Below are positions 50,816 through 59,509 of a stretch of DNA of 64,000 nucleotides, one piece after another. Each line of letters starts with the position of its first letter. The stretch's first letter is position 1. A program made the translations under genes and the position numbers. The stretch is from NCBI RefSeq assembly GCF_036345995.1, contig NZ_CP107796.1, positions 7,254,001 to 7,318,000 on the forward strand. Direction: 5' to 3'. Below the pieces are notes generated by a model that saw only the letters and a list, made by a program, of their open reading frames with translations, was not told where the DNA came from and did no database searches. Origin of the DNA: Streptomyces sp. NBC_00557. GTDB taxonomy: Bacteria > Actinomycetota > Actinomycetes > Streptomycetales > Streptomycetaceae.

Positions 50816-51787
50816 TCAGGGCCGGGGCTCGGCGGCCCGGTGCGCCCATGGCCGCGCCGTCGCCCAGCCAGCCAGCAGCCCGGCGCCCACGGTCACCGTC
50901 GTGAAGCTGAGCGCGTCGCTCACCGAGGCGAACACGGCGAGCGCGGTCAGGGCGGCGCCGGCGGTGAGGACGACCGGTGTGGAGCGGGGCGAGCGCCACA
51001 GCGCGTGCAGCACCCAGCAGAACACGGCGACGCACAGCAGCACCCCGACGGCGCCCTGCTCGGCCGCGAGCTGCAGCAGGGCCGAGTGCGGCTTGCCGTC
51101 GGCGGACAGTGCGGGCGGCGCCGTACCGGCCAGTTCGCCGAACCGTCCCGGACCGACGCCGAGGCCCCGGTCGCGGCCGGCCAGCCGCAGGGCGTCCTGC
51201 CACAGCGCCACCCGGTGGGCGCCCAGCCGGTCCTCCAGCACCCGGGCCGGGCCGCCCGGCAGCACGCGCGCGGCGAGCGCCCACGCCGTGCCGGCCGTCA
51301 GGGCCGCCACCGCGGCCAGACCCAGCAGCCACACGCCTCGCCGGGACGCCCACCCGGCGGCGAGCGAGCACAGCAGTACGGCCGCGCTCGCCGCGCAGCC
51401 CGCCGGCGACCCGAGCACGGCCGCGGCCGGCACGAGCGCGACGGCCGGCAGCCGCAGCACCAGCCGCAGTTCCGGTACGGGCGTGGCCCAGGCCGCACCG
51501 CACACGGCGCCCGTGGCCAGCGCCAGCAGGGCGGCCGTGCCACCGGCGTGGCCGAGCGGTGCGGCGTACCGGGCGCCCACGGACAGACCGGGCAGCACCA
51601 CCGCCAGCGTCACCGCGGCCGCCGCGCCGGCGCAGGGCGCGGCCACCGGCAGCAGCGCCCCGGACATCCGGCCGACGGCATGACCCGCTGCCAGGGCGAG
51701 CACCGCGAGCAGCACGCCCTCGGGCCGTCCGTCGTGCGCCGCCGCGGTGATCAGCGACCAGCCGGCGCAGGCGCCGAGCAGGATCAT
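50816..51787 (-). CDS. O-antigen ligase-like (Wzy_C) membrane protein
   Basis: 323 residues from ATG 51787. Nearly the entire length is hydrophobic, with about nine helices. The diagnostic extracytoplasmic loop between helices reads RLAGRDRGLGVGPGRFGELA, then KPHSALLQLAAEQGAVGVLL, where the HN/HS-x2-LQ motif of O-antigen ligase (WaaL) and Wzy polymerases is found. It is shorter than classical WaaL (about 400 residues). In Streptomyces such proteins presumably transfer or polymerise an exported glycan. A palindrome GAAACGTTTC lies 14 bp upstream of the start. Confidence 0.8.
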   Translation of the reverse strand: MILLGACAGWSLITAAAHDGRPEGVLLAVLALAAGHAVGRMSGALLPVAAPCAGAAAAVTLAVVLPGLSVGARYAAPLGHAGGTAALLALATGAVCGAAWATPVPELRLVLRLPAVALVPAAAVLGSPAGCAASAAVLLCSLAAGWASRRGVWLLGLAAVAALTAGTAWALAARVLPGGPARVLEDRLGAHRVALWQDALRLAGRDRGLGVGPGRFGELAGTAPPALSADGKPHSALLQLAAEQGAVGVLLCVAVFCWVLHALWRSPRSTPVVLTAGAALTALAVFASVSDALSFTTVTVGAGLLAGWATARPWAHRAAEPRP

Positions 51788-52150
51788 GCCCGTCCCATCA
51801 GAAACGTTTCGCCTGACGTCGGCCGCGTCTGCGTCCACCCCGGACGCGGGCCTCGTCCCCGTCGACCCCACCACTGCCCCTCGTCCCCGGTCCCCGACCC
51901 CTGTCCTCAGGCCACGGCCGGGCACGGCGCCGGATCCGGCCGCACCGCCGAGGCTGGGCACACCGTAGCGGCTGATGACCGCTTTGGGCACGAGATGCGG
52001 CGGAACGTCGCGGTGGGACGCCGGACGCCGCACCGGCTCCCGGGCCGGTCGCCGAGCGCCCCGACCAGCGGCGGACCAGCGCCGACGCGGCCGGCCCGGC
52101 CCGCGAACCGCGCTGTCGGAGGCCCTGGATGCCGCCGTACACTCACCCGG
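51788..52150. other. Divergent intergenic region, no gene seen
   Basis: This 363-bp gap separates the divergent O-antigen-ligase-like and lnt genes. The first 60 bp are less G+C-rich and contain the perfect palindrome GAAACGTTTC at 51801-51810, of LacI-operator type. The rest has the skewed composition of a former coding or regulatory stretch, but no frame on either strand has a start, plausible codon bias and family resemblance together. Confidence 0.5.
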
Positions 52151-53761
52151 GTGACCGTCACCGCAACTTCCGTGGACCAGCCGGAGCAGCTCCAGCCGTC
52201 CCCCGCGCCCCGCGGGTTCCGCGGCCGCCTGCTCCGCCTGGTCCCGGCCGCCGCCTCCGCGCTGTGCGGAGTGCTGCTCTACGTCAGCTTCCCGCCGCGC
52301 ACCCTGTGGTGGCTGGCGCTGCCCGCCTTCGCCGGTTTCGGCTGGGTGCTGCGCGGCCGTGGCTGGAAGGCGGCCCTGGGCCTCGGCTATCTGTTCGGGC
52401 TCGGCTTCCTGCTGCCGCTGCTGGTGTGGACCGGTGTCGAGGTCGGTCCCGGCCCCTGGCTCGCCCTCGTCGCCATCGAGGCGGTCTTCGTCGCCCTGGT
52501 CGGCGCCGGTGTCGCCGCCGTCTCCAGGCTGCCGGCGTGGCCGGTGTGGGCGGCCGCGGTGTGGATCGCGGGCGAGGCGGTACGCGCGCGCGTGCCCTTC
52601 CGCGGCTTTCCCTGGGGCAAGATCGCGTTCGGGCAGGCGGACGGCGTCTTCCTCCCGCTGGCCGCGGTGGGCGGCACGCCCGTGCTCGGCTTCGCGGTCG
52701 TGCTGTGCGGATTCGGCCTGTACGAGACCGGGCGGCTGCTCGCCGAGCGGCGCCGGACCCGGGCCGTGCGGCGCGGGGCGGCGGCCGCCGCGCTGCTGAG
52801 CGTGGCCGTCCCGGTCGCGGGCGCCGTCGCCGCCCGGCCGCTGGTGAGCGACAAGGCGCAGGACGGCACCCGGACCGTCGCGGTCATCCAGGGCAACGTG
52901 CCGCGCTCCGGGCTGGAGTTCAGCGCCCAGCGGCGCGCCGTGCTCGACCACCACGTGAGCGAGACGCTCCGGCTCGCCGCCGACATCAAGGCGGGCAAGG
53001 CCCCGAAACCCGACTACGTGCTGTGGCCGGAGAACTCCTCCGACATCGACCCCTTCGCCAATCCCGACGCGGCCGCCGTCATCAGCGGGGCCGCCAGGGC
53101 CGTCGGCGTGCCCATATCGGTCGGCGCCGTCGTGGAGCGGGACGGCAAGCTGCTCAACGAGCAGGTTCTGTGGGACCCGGCCAAGGGGCCGACGCAGACC
53201 TACGACAAGCGGCAGATCCAGCCGTTCGGCGAGTACCTGCCGCTGCGCGGGCTCGTCGGCGCGATCAACAAGAACTGGACCGGCATGGTCCGCCAGGACT
53301 TCAGCCGCGGCAGCGCGCCCGGCGTGTTCGACATCGACGGCGCCAAGGTGGGCCTCGCCACCTGCTACGAGGCCGCCTTCGACTGGGCCGTGCGGGACAC
53401 CGTCACCCACGGCGCGGAGATGATCTCCGTGCCGAGCAACAACGCGACGTTCGACCGCAGCGAGATGACCTACCAGCAGCTCGCCATGTCCCGGATCCGC
53501 GCGGTGGAGCACAGCCGGACCGTCACCGTGCCGGTCACCAGCGGCGTCAGCGCGATCATCATGCCGGACGGGAGGATCACCCGGAAGACCGGCATGTTCG
53601 TGCCCGCCTATCTGGAGCAGAAGGTGCCGCTGCGCACGTCCAGGACGCCCGCGACCGAACTGGGCATCCTCCCCGAGCTCGCCCTGGTGCTCGTCGCCGC
53701 GGGCGGCATCGGCTGGGCGACCGGCTCGGGTCTGCGCCGCCGGCGCACCGAGGACGCTTAG
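52151..53761 (+). CDS. lnt: Apolipoprotein N-acyltransferase
   Basis: 536 residues from GTG 52151. Six or so N-terminal helices (ALCGVLLYVSFPPRTLWWLA etc.) are followed by an extracytoplasmic nitrilase domain. The catalytic triad is visible: Glu 294 in VLWPENSSD, Lys 353 in TYDKRQIQPFGEYLP and Cys 405 in LATCYEAAFDW. A final helix (LALVLVAAGGIGWATGSGL) anchors the C-terminus. Lnt adds the third acyl chain to lipoproteins; Streptomyces usually have two paralogues. No polyprenol-phosphate mannosyltransferase domain or neighbour is attached here. Confidence 0.95.
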   Translation: MTVTATSVDQPEQLQPSPAPRGFRGRLLRLVPAAASALCGVLLYVSFPPRTLWWLALPAFAGFGWVLRGRGWKAALGLGYLFGLGFLLPLLVWTGVEVGPGPWLALVAIEAVFVALVGAGVAAVSRLPAWPVWAAAVWIAGEAVRARVPFRGFPWGKIAFGQADGVFLPLAAVGGTPVLGFAVVLCGFGLYETGRLLAERRRTRAVRRGAAAAALLSVAVPVAGAVAARPLVSDKAQDGTRTVAVIQGNVPRSGLEFSAQRRAVLDHHVSETLRLAADIKAGKAPKPDYVLWPENSSDIDPFANPDAAAVISGAARAVGVPISVGAVVERDGKLLNEQVLWDPAKGPTQTYDKRQIQPFGEYLPLRGLVGAINKNWTGMVRQDFSRGSAPGVFDIDGAKVGLATCYEAAFDWAVRDTVTHGAEMISVPSNNATFDRSEMTYQQLAMSRIRAVEHSRTVTVPVTSGVSAIIMPDGRITRKTGMFVPAYLEQKVPLRTSRTPATELGILPELALVLVAAGGIGWATGSGLRRRRTEDA

Positions 53762-53887
53762 CGGTACGGCCCTGATCGCAGCGCCGGGTGGCGTGCGGCC
53801 GTACGGCCCGCGTACCCCCGTTGAACCGGCGCGTACGCCCCGGGAACCTCGCCGGGAGCGCGGGCCCCGCCGGTTAGGGTCGGGCCC

Positions 53888-54367
53888 ATGGCTACTCCTG
53901 ACTTCATCCGCACGCTGAGGGCCACCGCGGGTCAGCAGCTGCTCTGGCTCCCCGGGATCACCGCGATCGTCTTCGACGACGAGGGCAGAGTGCTCCTGGG
54001 ACGGCGGGCCGACACCCGCAAGTGGTCGGTGATCGGGGGGATCCCGGAGCCCGGCGAGCAGCCCGCGGCCTGTGCCGTGCGGGAGGTCTACGAGGAGACG
54101 GCGGTGCGGTGCGTCGCCGAGCGGGTCGTCCTCGTCCAGGCGCTGGAGCCGGTCACGTATCCCAACGGCGACCAGTGCCAGTACATGGACATCACCTTCC
54201 GCTGCCGCGCGGTGGGCGGCGAGGCCCGGGTCAACGACGACGAGTCCCTGGAAGTGGGCTGGTTCGACGTGGACGCGCTGCCCGATCTCCATGAGTTCGG
54301 CCGCTTCCGGATCAAGCAGGCCATGTCGGAGGCACCCACATGGTTTGACACTACGACTGCCGGCTGA
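53888..54367 (+). CDS. Nudix hydrolase
   Basis: 159 residues from ATG 53888. The Nudix box GGIPEPGEQPAACAVREVYEET is at about residues 49-70 and intact in its catalytic Glu/Arg positions, although the following Gly is Ala. The N-terminus MATPDFIRTLRATAGQQLLW and the C-terminal LHEFGRFRIKQAMSE are typical of a common actinobacterial Nudix subfamily without an assigned substrate. It probably cleans up a nucleoside diphosphate derivative in the cytosol. Monocistronic; the SDR gene begins 54 bp later in the same direction. Confidence 0.92.
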   Translation: MATPDFIRTLRATAGQQLLWLPGITAIVFDDEGRVLLGRRADTRKWSVIGGIPEPGEQPAACAVREVYEETAVRCVAERVVLVQALEPVTYPNGDQCQYMDITFRCRAVGGEARVNDDESLEVGWFDVDALPDLHEFGRFRIKQAMSEAPTWFDTTTAG

Positions 54368-54421
54368 AGTATGGGTGACCGCCACATGTGGTGAGGGATG
54401 GGCTCCGCTTAGGGTCGGCAC

Positions 54422-55237
54422 ATGACCACGTCCAGCCTCCCGCCCGGCCCTCGCCCCCAGTCTCTCGCCCTCGACCTCGGCGGCCGGACCGCCCTCGTCA
54501 CCGGCGCCGCCAGCGGCATCGGCCGCGCCTGCGCGCTGCGGCTGGCGGCCGCCGGAGCGAAGGTGCGGGCCGTCGACCGGGACACGGCCGGCCTGGCCGA
54601 GCTGGCCCAGCAGGCCGAACGCACCGCCGGCCTGGCGGGAACCGTCGAACCGCTCGCCGTCGACCTCACCGACCTCGACGCCGCCGAACGCGCCGCCGCC
54701 GGCGCCGATGTGCTGGTCAACAACGCGGGTCTGCAGCTGGTGCGCCCCATCGAGGAGTTCCCGCCCGAGGTCTTCCGCACCGTGCTGACCGTGATGCTGG
54801 AGGCGCCGTTCCGCCTCATCCGCGGGGCCCTGCCGCACATGTACGCACAGGGGTGGGGCCGCATCGTCAATGTGTCCTCCGTCCACGGACTGCGCGCCTC
54901 CGCGTTCAAGTCCGCGTATGTGGCCGCCAAACACGGTCTCGAGGGCCTGTCGAAGACGGCCGCTCTGGAAGGCGCCCCGCACGGAGTGACCTCGAACTGC
55001 GTGAACCCCGGATACGTGCGCACACCCCTGGTGGAGAAGCAGATCGCCGACCAGGCGCAGGCGCACGGCATCCCCGAGGACCGCGTGCTGTCGGAGGTCC
55101 TGCTGAAGGACAGCGCGGTCAAGCGGCTCATCGAAGCGGAGGAGGTGGCCGAAGCCGTGGCCTACCTGTGCAGCCCGCAGGCGTCCTTCGTCACCGGCAC
55201 CTCCCTGGTGCTGGACGGCGGGTGGACGGCCCACTGA
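54422..55237 (+). CDS. bdhA: 3-hydroxybutyrate dehydrogenase (SDR)
   Basis: 271 residues from ATG 54422. NAD-binding TGAASGIGRACALRLAAAGA and NNAG, catalytic VNVSSVHGLRASAFKSAYVA with the Tyr-x-x-x-Lys pair in YVAAKHG, and the substrate-pocket LVRPIEEFPPEVF are all as in bacterial BdhA. The C-terminal FVTGTSLVLDGGW is standard SDR. The enzyme oxidises D-3-hydroxybutyrate to acetoacetate. The PucR-type regulator gene follows in the same direction after 76 bp and may control it, a pairing I believe is common in Streptomyces. Confidence 0.9.
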   Translation: MTTSSLPPGPRPQSLALDLGGRTALVTGAASGIGRACALRLAAAGAKVRAVDRDTAGLAELAQQAERTAGLAGTVEPLAVDLTDLDAAERAAAGADVLVNNAGLQLVRPIEEFPPEVFRTVLTVMLEAPFRLIRGALPHMYAQGWGRIVNVSSVHGLRASAFKSAYVAAKHGLEGLSKTAALEGAPHGVTSNCVNPGYVRTPLVEKQIADQAQAHGIPEDRVLSEVLLKDSAVKRLIEAEEVAEAVAYLCSPQASFVTGTSLVLDGGWTAH

Positions 55238-55313
55238 CACGACCGGCGGCGCCCGGCCCCGGAGTTTTCCACAGGCCTGACCGGCCGGGCGGCCGATGCG
55301 GAATCCTGTGACC

Positions 55314-57233
55314 ATGTCCCGCGATCACCTTCAGCCGGCACCCAGCGGCAGCATCGAGGCCCCGTACCTCGAGCTGCTCGCCCGCGACGCCTCCGCGGAG
55401 GCGTACGAGCAGCCGGTGCTGCTCGCCCGCGCCGAGGGCGGGCCGGCCGACCGGATCGCCGCGCTGGAACAGGCCAAGCTGCTCGCCCTGCGCGTCCGGG
55501 CCGAGCTGGAGGGCCGCCGCCGGCGCGAGGCGGAGCTGTCCGCGCTCTTCGAGACCGCCCACGACCTCGCGGGGCTGCGCGACCTGGACGCCGTCCTGCA
55601 GGCCATCGTGCAGCGCGCCCGCTCCCTGCTCGGCACGGACGTCGCCTACCTCACGCTGAACGACCCGGCGCGCGGCGACACCTACATGCGGGTCACCGAG
55701 GGATCCGTCTCCGCCCGCTTCCAGCAGCTGCGCCTCGGCATGGGCGAGGGCCTGGGCGGACTGGTCGCCCAGACGACCCGGCCCTACGTCACGGACGACT
55801 ACTTCAAGGACGCCCGCTTCCAGCACACCCACACCATCGACGCCGGCGTCCGCGACGAGGGCCTGGTCGCCATCCTCGGCGTCCCCCTCATGCTCGGCCA
55901 CCACGTCATCGGCGTCCTCTTCGCCGCCGACCGCAGGGCCCGCGTCTTCGAACGCGCCCAGATCGCCCTGCTCGGCTCCTTCGCCGCCCTCGCCGCGGCC
56001 GCGATCGACACCGCCAATCTGCTCACCGAGACCCGCGCCGCCCTGGCGGGCCTGGAGCGCGCCAACGAGATCATCCGGGACCGCAGCGCCGTCATCGAGC
56101 GCGCCTCCGACGTCCACGACCGGCTCGCCGAACTCGTCCTGCGCGGCGGCGGGGTGCACGACGTGGCCGCCGCCGTCTCCGAAGTCCTCGACGGAGCCGT
56201 CGAGTTCTGCGAGGCCGACGCCGCGCCGGCCGAGGCGCTGGAGGCGTCCCGCGCCGAGGGCCACGCCGTACGGCACGGCAGCGACTGGATCGCCGCGGTC
56301 GCCGCAGGCGGCGAACTCCTCGGCGCGCTGGTCCTGCGCGGGCACCCCGGCCTCGACCCGGTGGACCAGCGCACCCTGGAGCGCGCGGCGATGGTCACCT
56401 CGCTGCTCCTGCTCGCCCGCCGGTCGGCCGCCGAGGCCGAACAGCGCGTCCGCGGCGAACTGCTGGACGACCTGCTCGACGCACGCGACCGGGACCCCCG
56501 CCTGCTGCGCGAGCGCGCCACCCGGCTGCACGCCGACCTCGACGCCACCCATGTCGTCCTCGCCGCACGCCTCGACGGCCCCGCGGCCGACGCCGACGAG
56601 GAGGCCGCGGCCCGCCGTCGCCTGTGGTCGGCCGCCTCCCACCTCGCCGCCACCCGGCACGGCCTGTCCGCCGCACGCGACGGCGGCACCGTCCTGCTGC
56701 TGCCGCTCGCCGGCGGGGACACCGCCACGGACCTGGCCCGGCGCACCGCCCGCCAGCTGGGCACGGCGGTCCACCAGCCGGTCACCGTCGGCGCCTCGGC
56801 CCCGGTGACCGGTCTCACCACCCACCCCGAGACCGTCGCCGCCGCCTACGCCGAGGGCCGCCGCTGCCTGGACGCGCTGCGCCTGCTGGGCCGGTCCGGG
56901 GACGGCGCGGCGGCGGAGGACTTCGGCTTCCTCGGCCTGCTCCTCGCGGGAGAACGGGACATCGCCGGCTTCGTCGACCGCACCATCGGCCCGGTCGTGC
57001 ACTACGACGAGCGCCGCGGCACGGAACTGCTGCGCACCCTGGACGCGTACTTCGCCTGCGGGATGAGCCCGGCCCGCACCAAGGACGCGCTGCACGTGCA
57101 CGTGAACACGGTCGCCCAGCGGCTGGAGCGGGTGGGCCGTCTGCTGGGCGGTGACTGGCAGGATCCGGCCCGTGCCCTGGAGATCCAACTCGCCCTGCGC
57201 CTGCACCGGTTGGCGGCCCCGGACAGACGCTGA
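55314..57233 (+). CDS. GAF-domain PucR-type transcriptional regulator
   Basis: 639 residues from ATG 55314 (in-frame GTG 55308 is also possible). A GAF domain spans about residues 70-230 (LFETAHDLAGLRDLDAVLQA, GTDVAYLTLNDPARGDTYMR, GVPLMLGHHVIGVLFAADRR). A central GGDEF-like/PucR region and a terminal HTH_30 (GMSPARTKDALHVHVNTVAQ, RLERVGRLLG) follow. Such regulators respond to small catabolic signals through GAF. The hydroxybutyrate dehydrogenase gene upstream is its probable target. A perfect hairpin begins at the base after its stop codon. Confidence 0.93.
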   Translation: MSRDHLQPAPSGSIEAPYLELLARDASAEAYEQPVLLARAEGGPADRIAALEQAKLLALRVRAELEGRRRREAELSALFETAHDLAGLRDLDAVLQAIVQRARSLLGTDVAYLTLNDPARGDTYMRVTEGSVSARFQQLRLGMGEGLGGLVAQTTRPYVTDDYFKDARFQHTHTIDAGVRDEGLVAILGVPLMLGHHVIGVLFAADRRARVFERAQIALLGSFAALAAAAIDTANLLTETRAALAGLERANEIIRDRSAVIERASDVHDRLAELVLRGGGVHDVAAAVSEVLDGAVEFCEADAAPAEALEASRAEGHAVRHGSDWIAAVAAGGELLGALVLRGHPGLDPVDQRTLERAAMVTSLLLLARRSAAEAEQRVRGELLDDLLDARDRDPRLLRERATRLHADLDATHVVLAARLDGPAADADEEAAARRRLWSAASHLAATRHGLSAARDGGTVLLLPLAGGDTATDLARRTARQLGTAVHQPVTVGASAPVTGLTTHPETVAAAYAEGRRCLDALRLLGRSGDGAAAEDFGFLGLLLAGERDIAGFVDRTIGPVVHYDERRGTELLRTLDAYFACGMSPARTKDALHVHVNTVAQRLERVGRLLGGDWQDPARALEIQLALRLHRLAAPDRR

Positions 57234-57260
57234 CCCCCGTACGGACGTGCCGTACGGGGG
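57234..57260. terminator. Bidirectional hairpin terminator
   Basis: The perfect inverted repeat CCCCCGTACGG-ACGTG-CCGTACGGGGG (11-bp stem, 5-base loop) starts directly after the regulator's TGA and lies 33 bp from the convergent transporter stop. Confidence 0.85.
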
Positions 57261-57293
57261 CGGGCGGCGGACGCGTGCGGGGAGCCGGGCCCG

Positions 57294-58673
57294 TCAGGCC
57301 GTGCGCGCCTGCGCGGCCGTGCCGGCACCGGCGGACTCGCCGTCCTCGGCCTCGACACGGGCGAGGTCCCGGTGCCGCGTCTCCCGCGCCACGCCCACGG
57401 CGACCAGGGTCAGCACCGCCGCGGCGATCACATACAGGGCGATCGGCGTGGAGCTGCCGTAGTCGTCGAGGAGCGCGGTGGCGATGAGCGGGGCCGGCGC
57501 ACCGGCCGCCACGGAGGCGAACTGGGCGCCGATGGACGCGCCGGAGTACCGCATCCGCGTCGCGAACATCTCGGCGAAGAAGGCGGCCTGGGGCGCGTAC
57601 ATCGCGCCGTGCAGGACGAGCCCGACGGTCACGGCGAGGACCAGGTAGCCGAACGACCCGGTGTCCACGAGCGAGAAGAACGGGAACATCCACAGGCCGA
57701 CACCGGCCGCGCCGAGCAGATACACCGGCCGCCGCCCGACCCGGTCGGACAGCGCGCCCCAGGCCGGGATGACGGCGAAGTGCACGGCGGAGCCGATGAG
57801 CACCGCGTTGAGCGCGGTCTGCTTCGAGACGCCGGCCGAGGTGGTGGCGTAGACGAGGATGAAGGCGGTGATGACGTAGTAGCTGATGTTCTCCGCCATG
57901 CGGGCGCCCATCGCCACCAGGACGTCCCGCCAGTGGTGCCGCAGCACGGAGACGAGCGGCAGCTTCTCCGCCACCGCGTCCTGCCGCCGGGACTCCGCCC
58001 GCGCCAACGCCTCCTTGAACACGGGCGATTCGTCGACGGAGAGCCGCATCCACAGACCGACGAGCACCAGCACACCGGAGAGCAGGAAGGGAATGCGCCA
58101 GCCCCAGGTCCCGAAGGCGTGGTCGGAGAGCACCGCGGTCAGCAGGGAGAGCACACCGGTCGCGAGCAACTGCCCCGCCGGCGCACCGGTCTGCGGCCAC
58201 GAGGCCCAGAAGCCGCGCCGGCGCGCGTCCCCGTGCTCCGACACCAGCAGCACGGCGCCGCCCCACTCGCCGCCGAGCGCGAACCCCTGGACGAGCCGCA
58301 GGACGGTGAGCAGCACGGGCGCGGCGGCCCCGACCGTGGCGTGCGTGGGCAGCAGCCCGATGGCGAACGTCGCCCCGCCCATCATCACCAGGCTCAGCAC
58401 CAGCAGCTTCTTCCGCCCGAGCCGGTCGCCGTAGTGCCCGAACACCAGCGCGCCCAGCGGGCGGGCCGCGAACCCGACGGCGTACGTCAGGAACGACAGC
58501 AGCGTCCCGACCAGCGGATCGGAGCCGGGGAAGAACAGCTTGTTGAACACCAGCGCGGCCGCGGAGCCGTAGAGGAAGAAGTCGTACCACTCGATGGTGG
58601 TGCCGATGAGGCTGGCGGCGACGATTCTGGGGAGGCCGGCGGGAGGTGGGGGAGCGGTGTTCGGGGATGCCAT
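57294..58673 (-). CDS. MFS transporter, metabolite:H+ symporter (MHS) family
   Basis: 459 residues from ATG 58673 (AGGAAG box). Twelve helices. Helix 1 contains AASLIGTTIEWYDFFLYGSA, the MHS/ProP signature, then motif A GHYGDRLGRKKLL and the motif GFALGGEWGGAVLLVSEH. Members take up betaine, citrate, shikimate, 4-methyl-o-phthalate and similar organic acids. A C-terminal acidic tail ends the chain. It is convergent with the PucR-type regulator and might import the substrate of the hydroxybutyrate pathway, which is an inference only. Confidence 0.92.
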   Translation of the reverse strand: MASPNTAPPPPAGLPRIVAASLIGTTIEWYDFFLYGSAAALVFNKLFFPGSDPLVGTLLSFLTYAVGFAARPLGALVFGHYGDRLGRKKLLVLSLVMMGGATFAIGLLPTHATVGAAAPVLLTVLRLVQGFALGGEWGGAVLLVSEHGDARRRGFWASWPQTGAPAGQLLATGVLSLLTAVLSDHAFGTWGWRIPFLLSGVLVLVGLWMRLSVDESPVFKEALARAESRRQDAVAEKLPLVSVLRHHWRDVLVAMGARMAENISYYVITAFILVYATTSAGVSKQTALNAVLIGSAVHFAVIPAWGALSDRVGRRPVYLLGAAGVGLWMFPFFSLVDTGSFGYLVLAVTVGLVLHGAMYAPQAAFFAEMFATRMRYSGASIGAQFASVAAGAPAPLIATALLDDYGSSTPIALYVIAAAVLTLVAVGVARETRHRDLARVEAEDGESAGAGTAAQARTA

Positions 58674-59453
58674 GTGCGCCACTTCCTCGTGTGCGGTGGG
58701 GACGGGTACGTGTCGGCACACGGTAGGAAGAGGCTGGTCAGGGGCACATGTGGTGGGGCAACATAGTTCGAGTATTGGTTATGCGTGCGGCCACCATGCC
58801 GGCTCACGGACAAGCGGTTCAGGGGCTCGAAGGTGGTCGAAACGAGTGCTGTCCGGGACGCTCAGTTCGGGGTGATCTGACGGTGCGGTGCGGTGCTGAC
58901 TCCCGTGCTGGTTTGGTGCTGACTACGCTCCGTTGAAATCGGACATCTTGGGGTCGATCGGCTCAGGGCCGTTGCGTGGTAGGCGACCTGAACGAGAACT
59001 CGACCCGGCTTTGCCGCTCGGCTCTGCGGGCGAGGACAAGGCGTTGCGCCTGCGCGTGGTACGCGTTCGGCCCAGCAGATTCTTCGTCTGCTGATAGTTC
59101 AGCGCTTGCGAGCCCCTGAACGAGTGATACGACGAGGCCCCGCGGGGGTGCACCCTGACGGGATTTGAGCCGAGCCGTGAGACGACGAAGCGCATCGGAG
59201 CGCTCCGGTGCGGCTTACGTGTCGTAGGCGTGCACTGGATATGCGTACCGGGATGCGTGACCAGTCGTAGACGCGCAGGCCATGAGCCCCTGGCCGCCGG
59301 AGCGGCGCTTCTACTTCCGCGGGGGCAGACCGTCAAGCAGGTCCTGGACGGGGTGGTCGATCGACCAGCGGGTGACGTGTCGTGTCGGGTGGTGGCTAGG
59401 CCGTGGAAGACGTCGGCCTGCTCCAGCTGCGGTGACCAGGGCGCCCCCTACGA
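58674..59453. other. Long lower-G+C intergenic region, no convincing gene
   Basis: About 780 bp between the MHS transporter promoter and the NDH-2 gene. The first 250 bp hold the transporter's upstream region. From about 58920 the G+C drops and codon bias disappears on both strands. Open frames exist (for example minus 58923-59336 and plus 59230-59463) but have poor third-position bias and no family resemblance. A segment near 59155-59180 resembles a tRNA T-arm but does not fold into a tRNA. Possibly decayed mobile or laterally acquired DNA. Confidence 0.5.
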
Positions 59454-59494
59454 ACGCCTATGACAGAAAGCCGAAGACCCACTGTCATAGGCGT
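59454..59494. terminator. Perfect 13-bp inverted repeat downstream of NDH-2
   Basis: The arms ACGCCTATGACAG (59454-59466) and CTGTCATAGGCGT (59482-59494) are perfectly complementary with a 15-base loop. It lies 16 bp past the NDH-2 stop codon on the minus strand. A terminator is the simplest reading; no T-run follows. Confidence 0.65.
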
Positions 59495-59509
59495 CCGCCA
59501 GCCGCACAG

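Noticed and set aside
50816..55315. Very long minus-strand open frame (about 1500 codons) across lnt, Nudix and hydroxybutyrate dehydrogenase
   Set aside because: It is the antisense shadow of high-G+C genes with clear family motifs on the plus strand. Only its last 323 codons (50816-51787) form a recognisable protein.
59150..59185. tRNA-like T-arm (GGGATTTGAGCC reading)
   Set aside because: The stem does not pair, and no acceptor, D or anticodon arm can be placed around it.
58923..59336. 137-codon minus-strand frame
   Set aside because: Ser/Arg/Pro-rich, no third-position bias, no recognised family and no ribosome site at its start.
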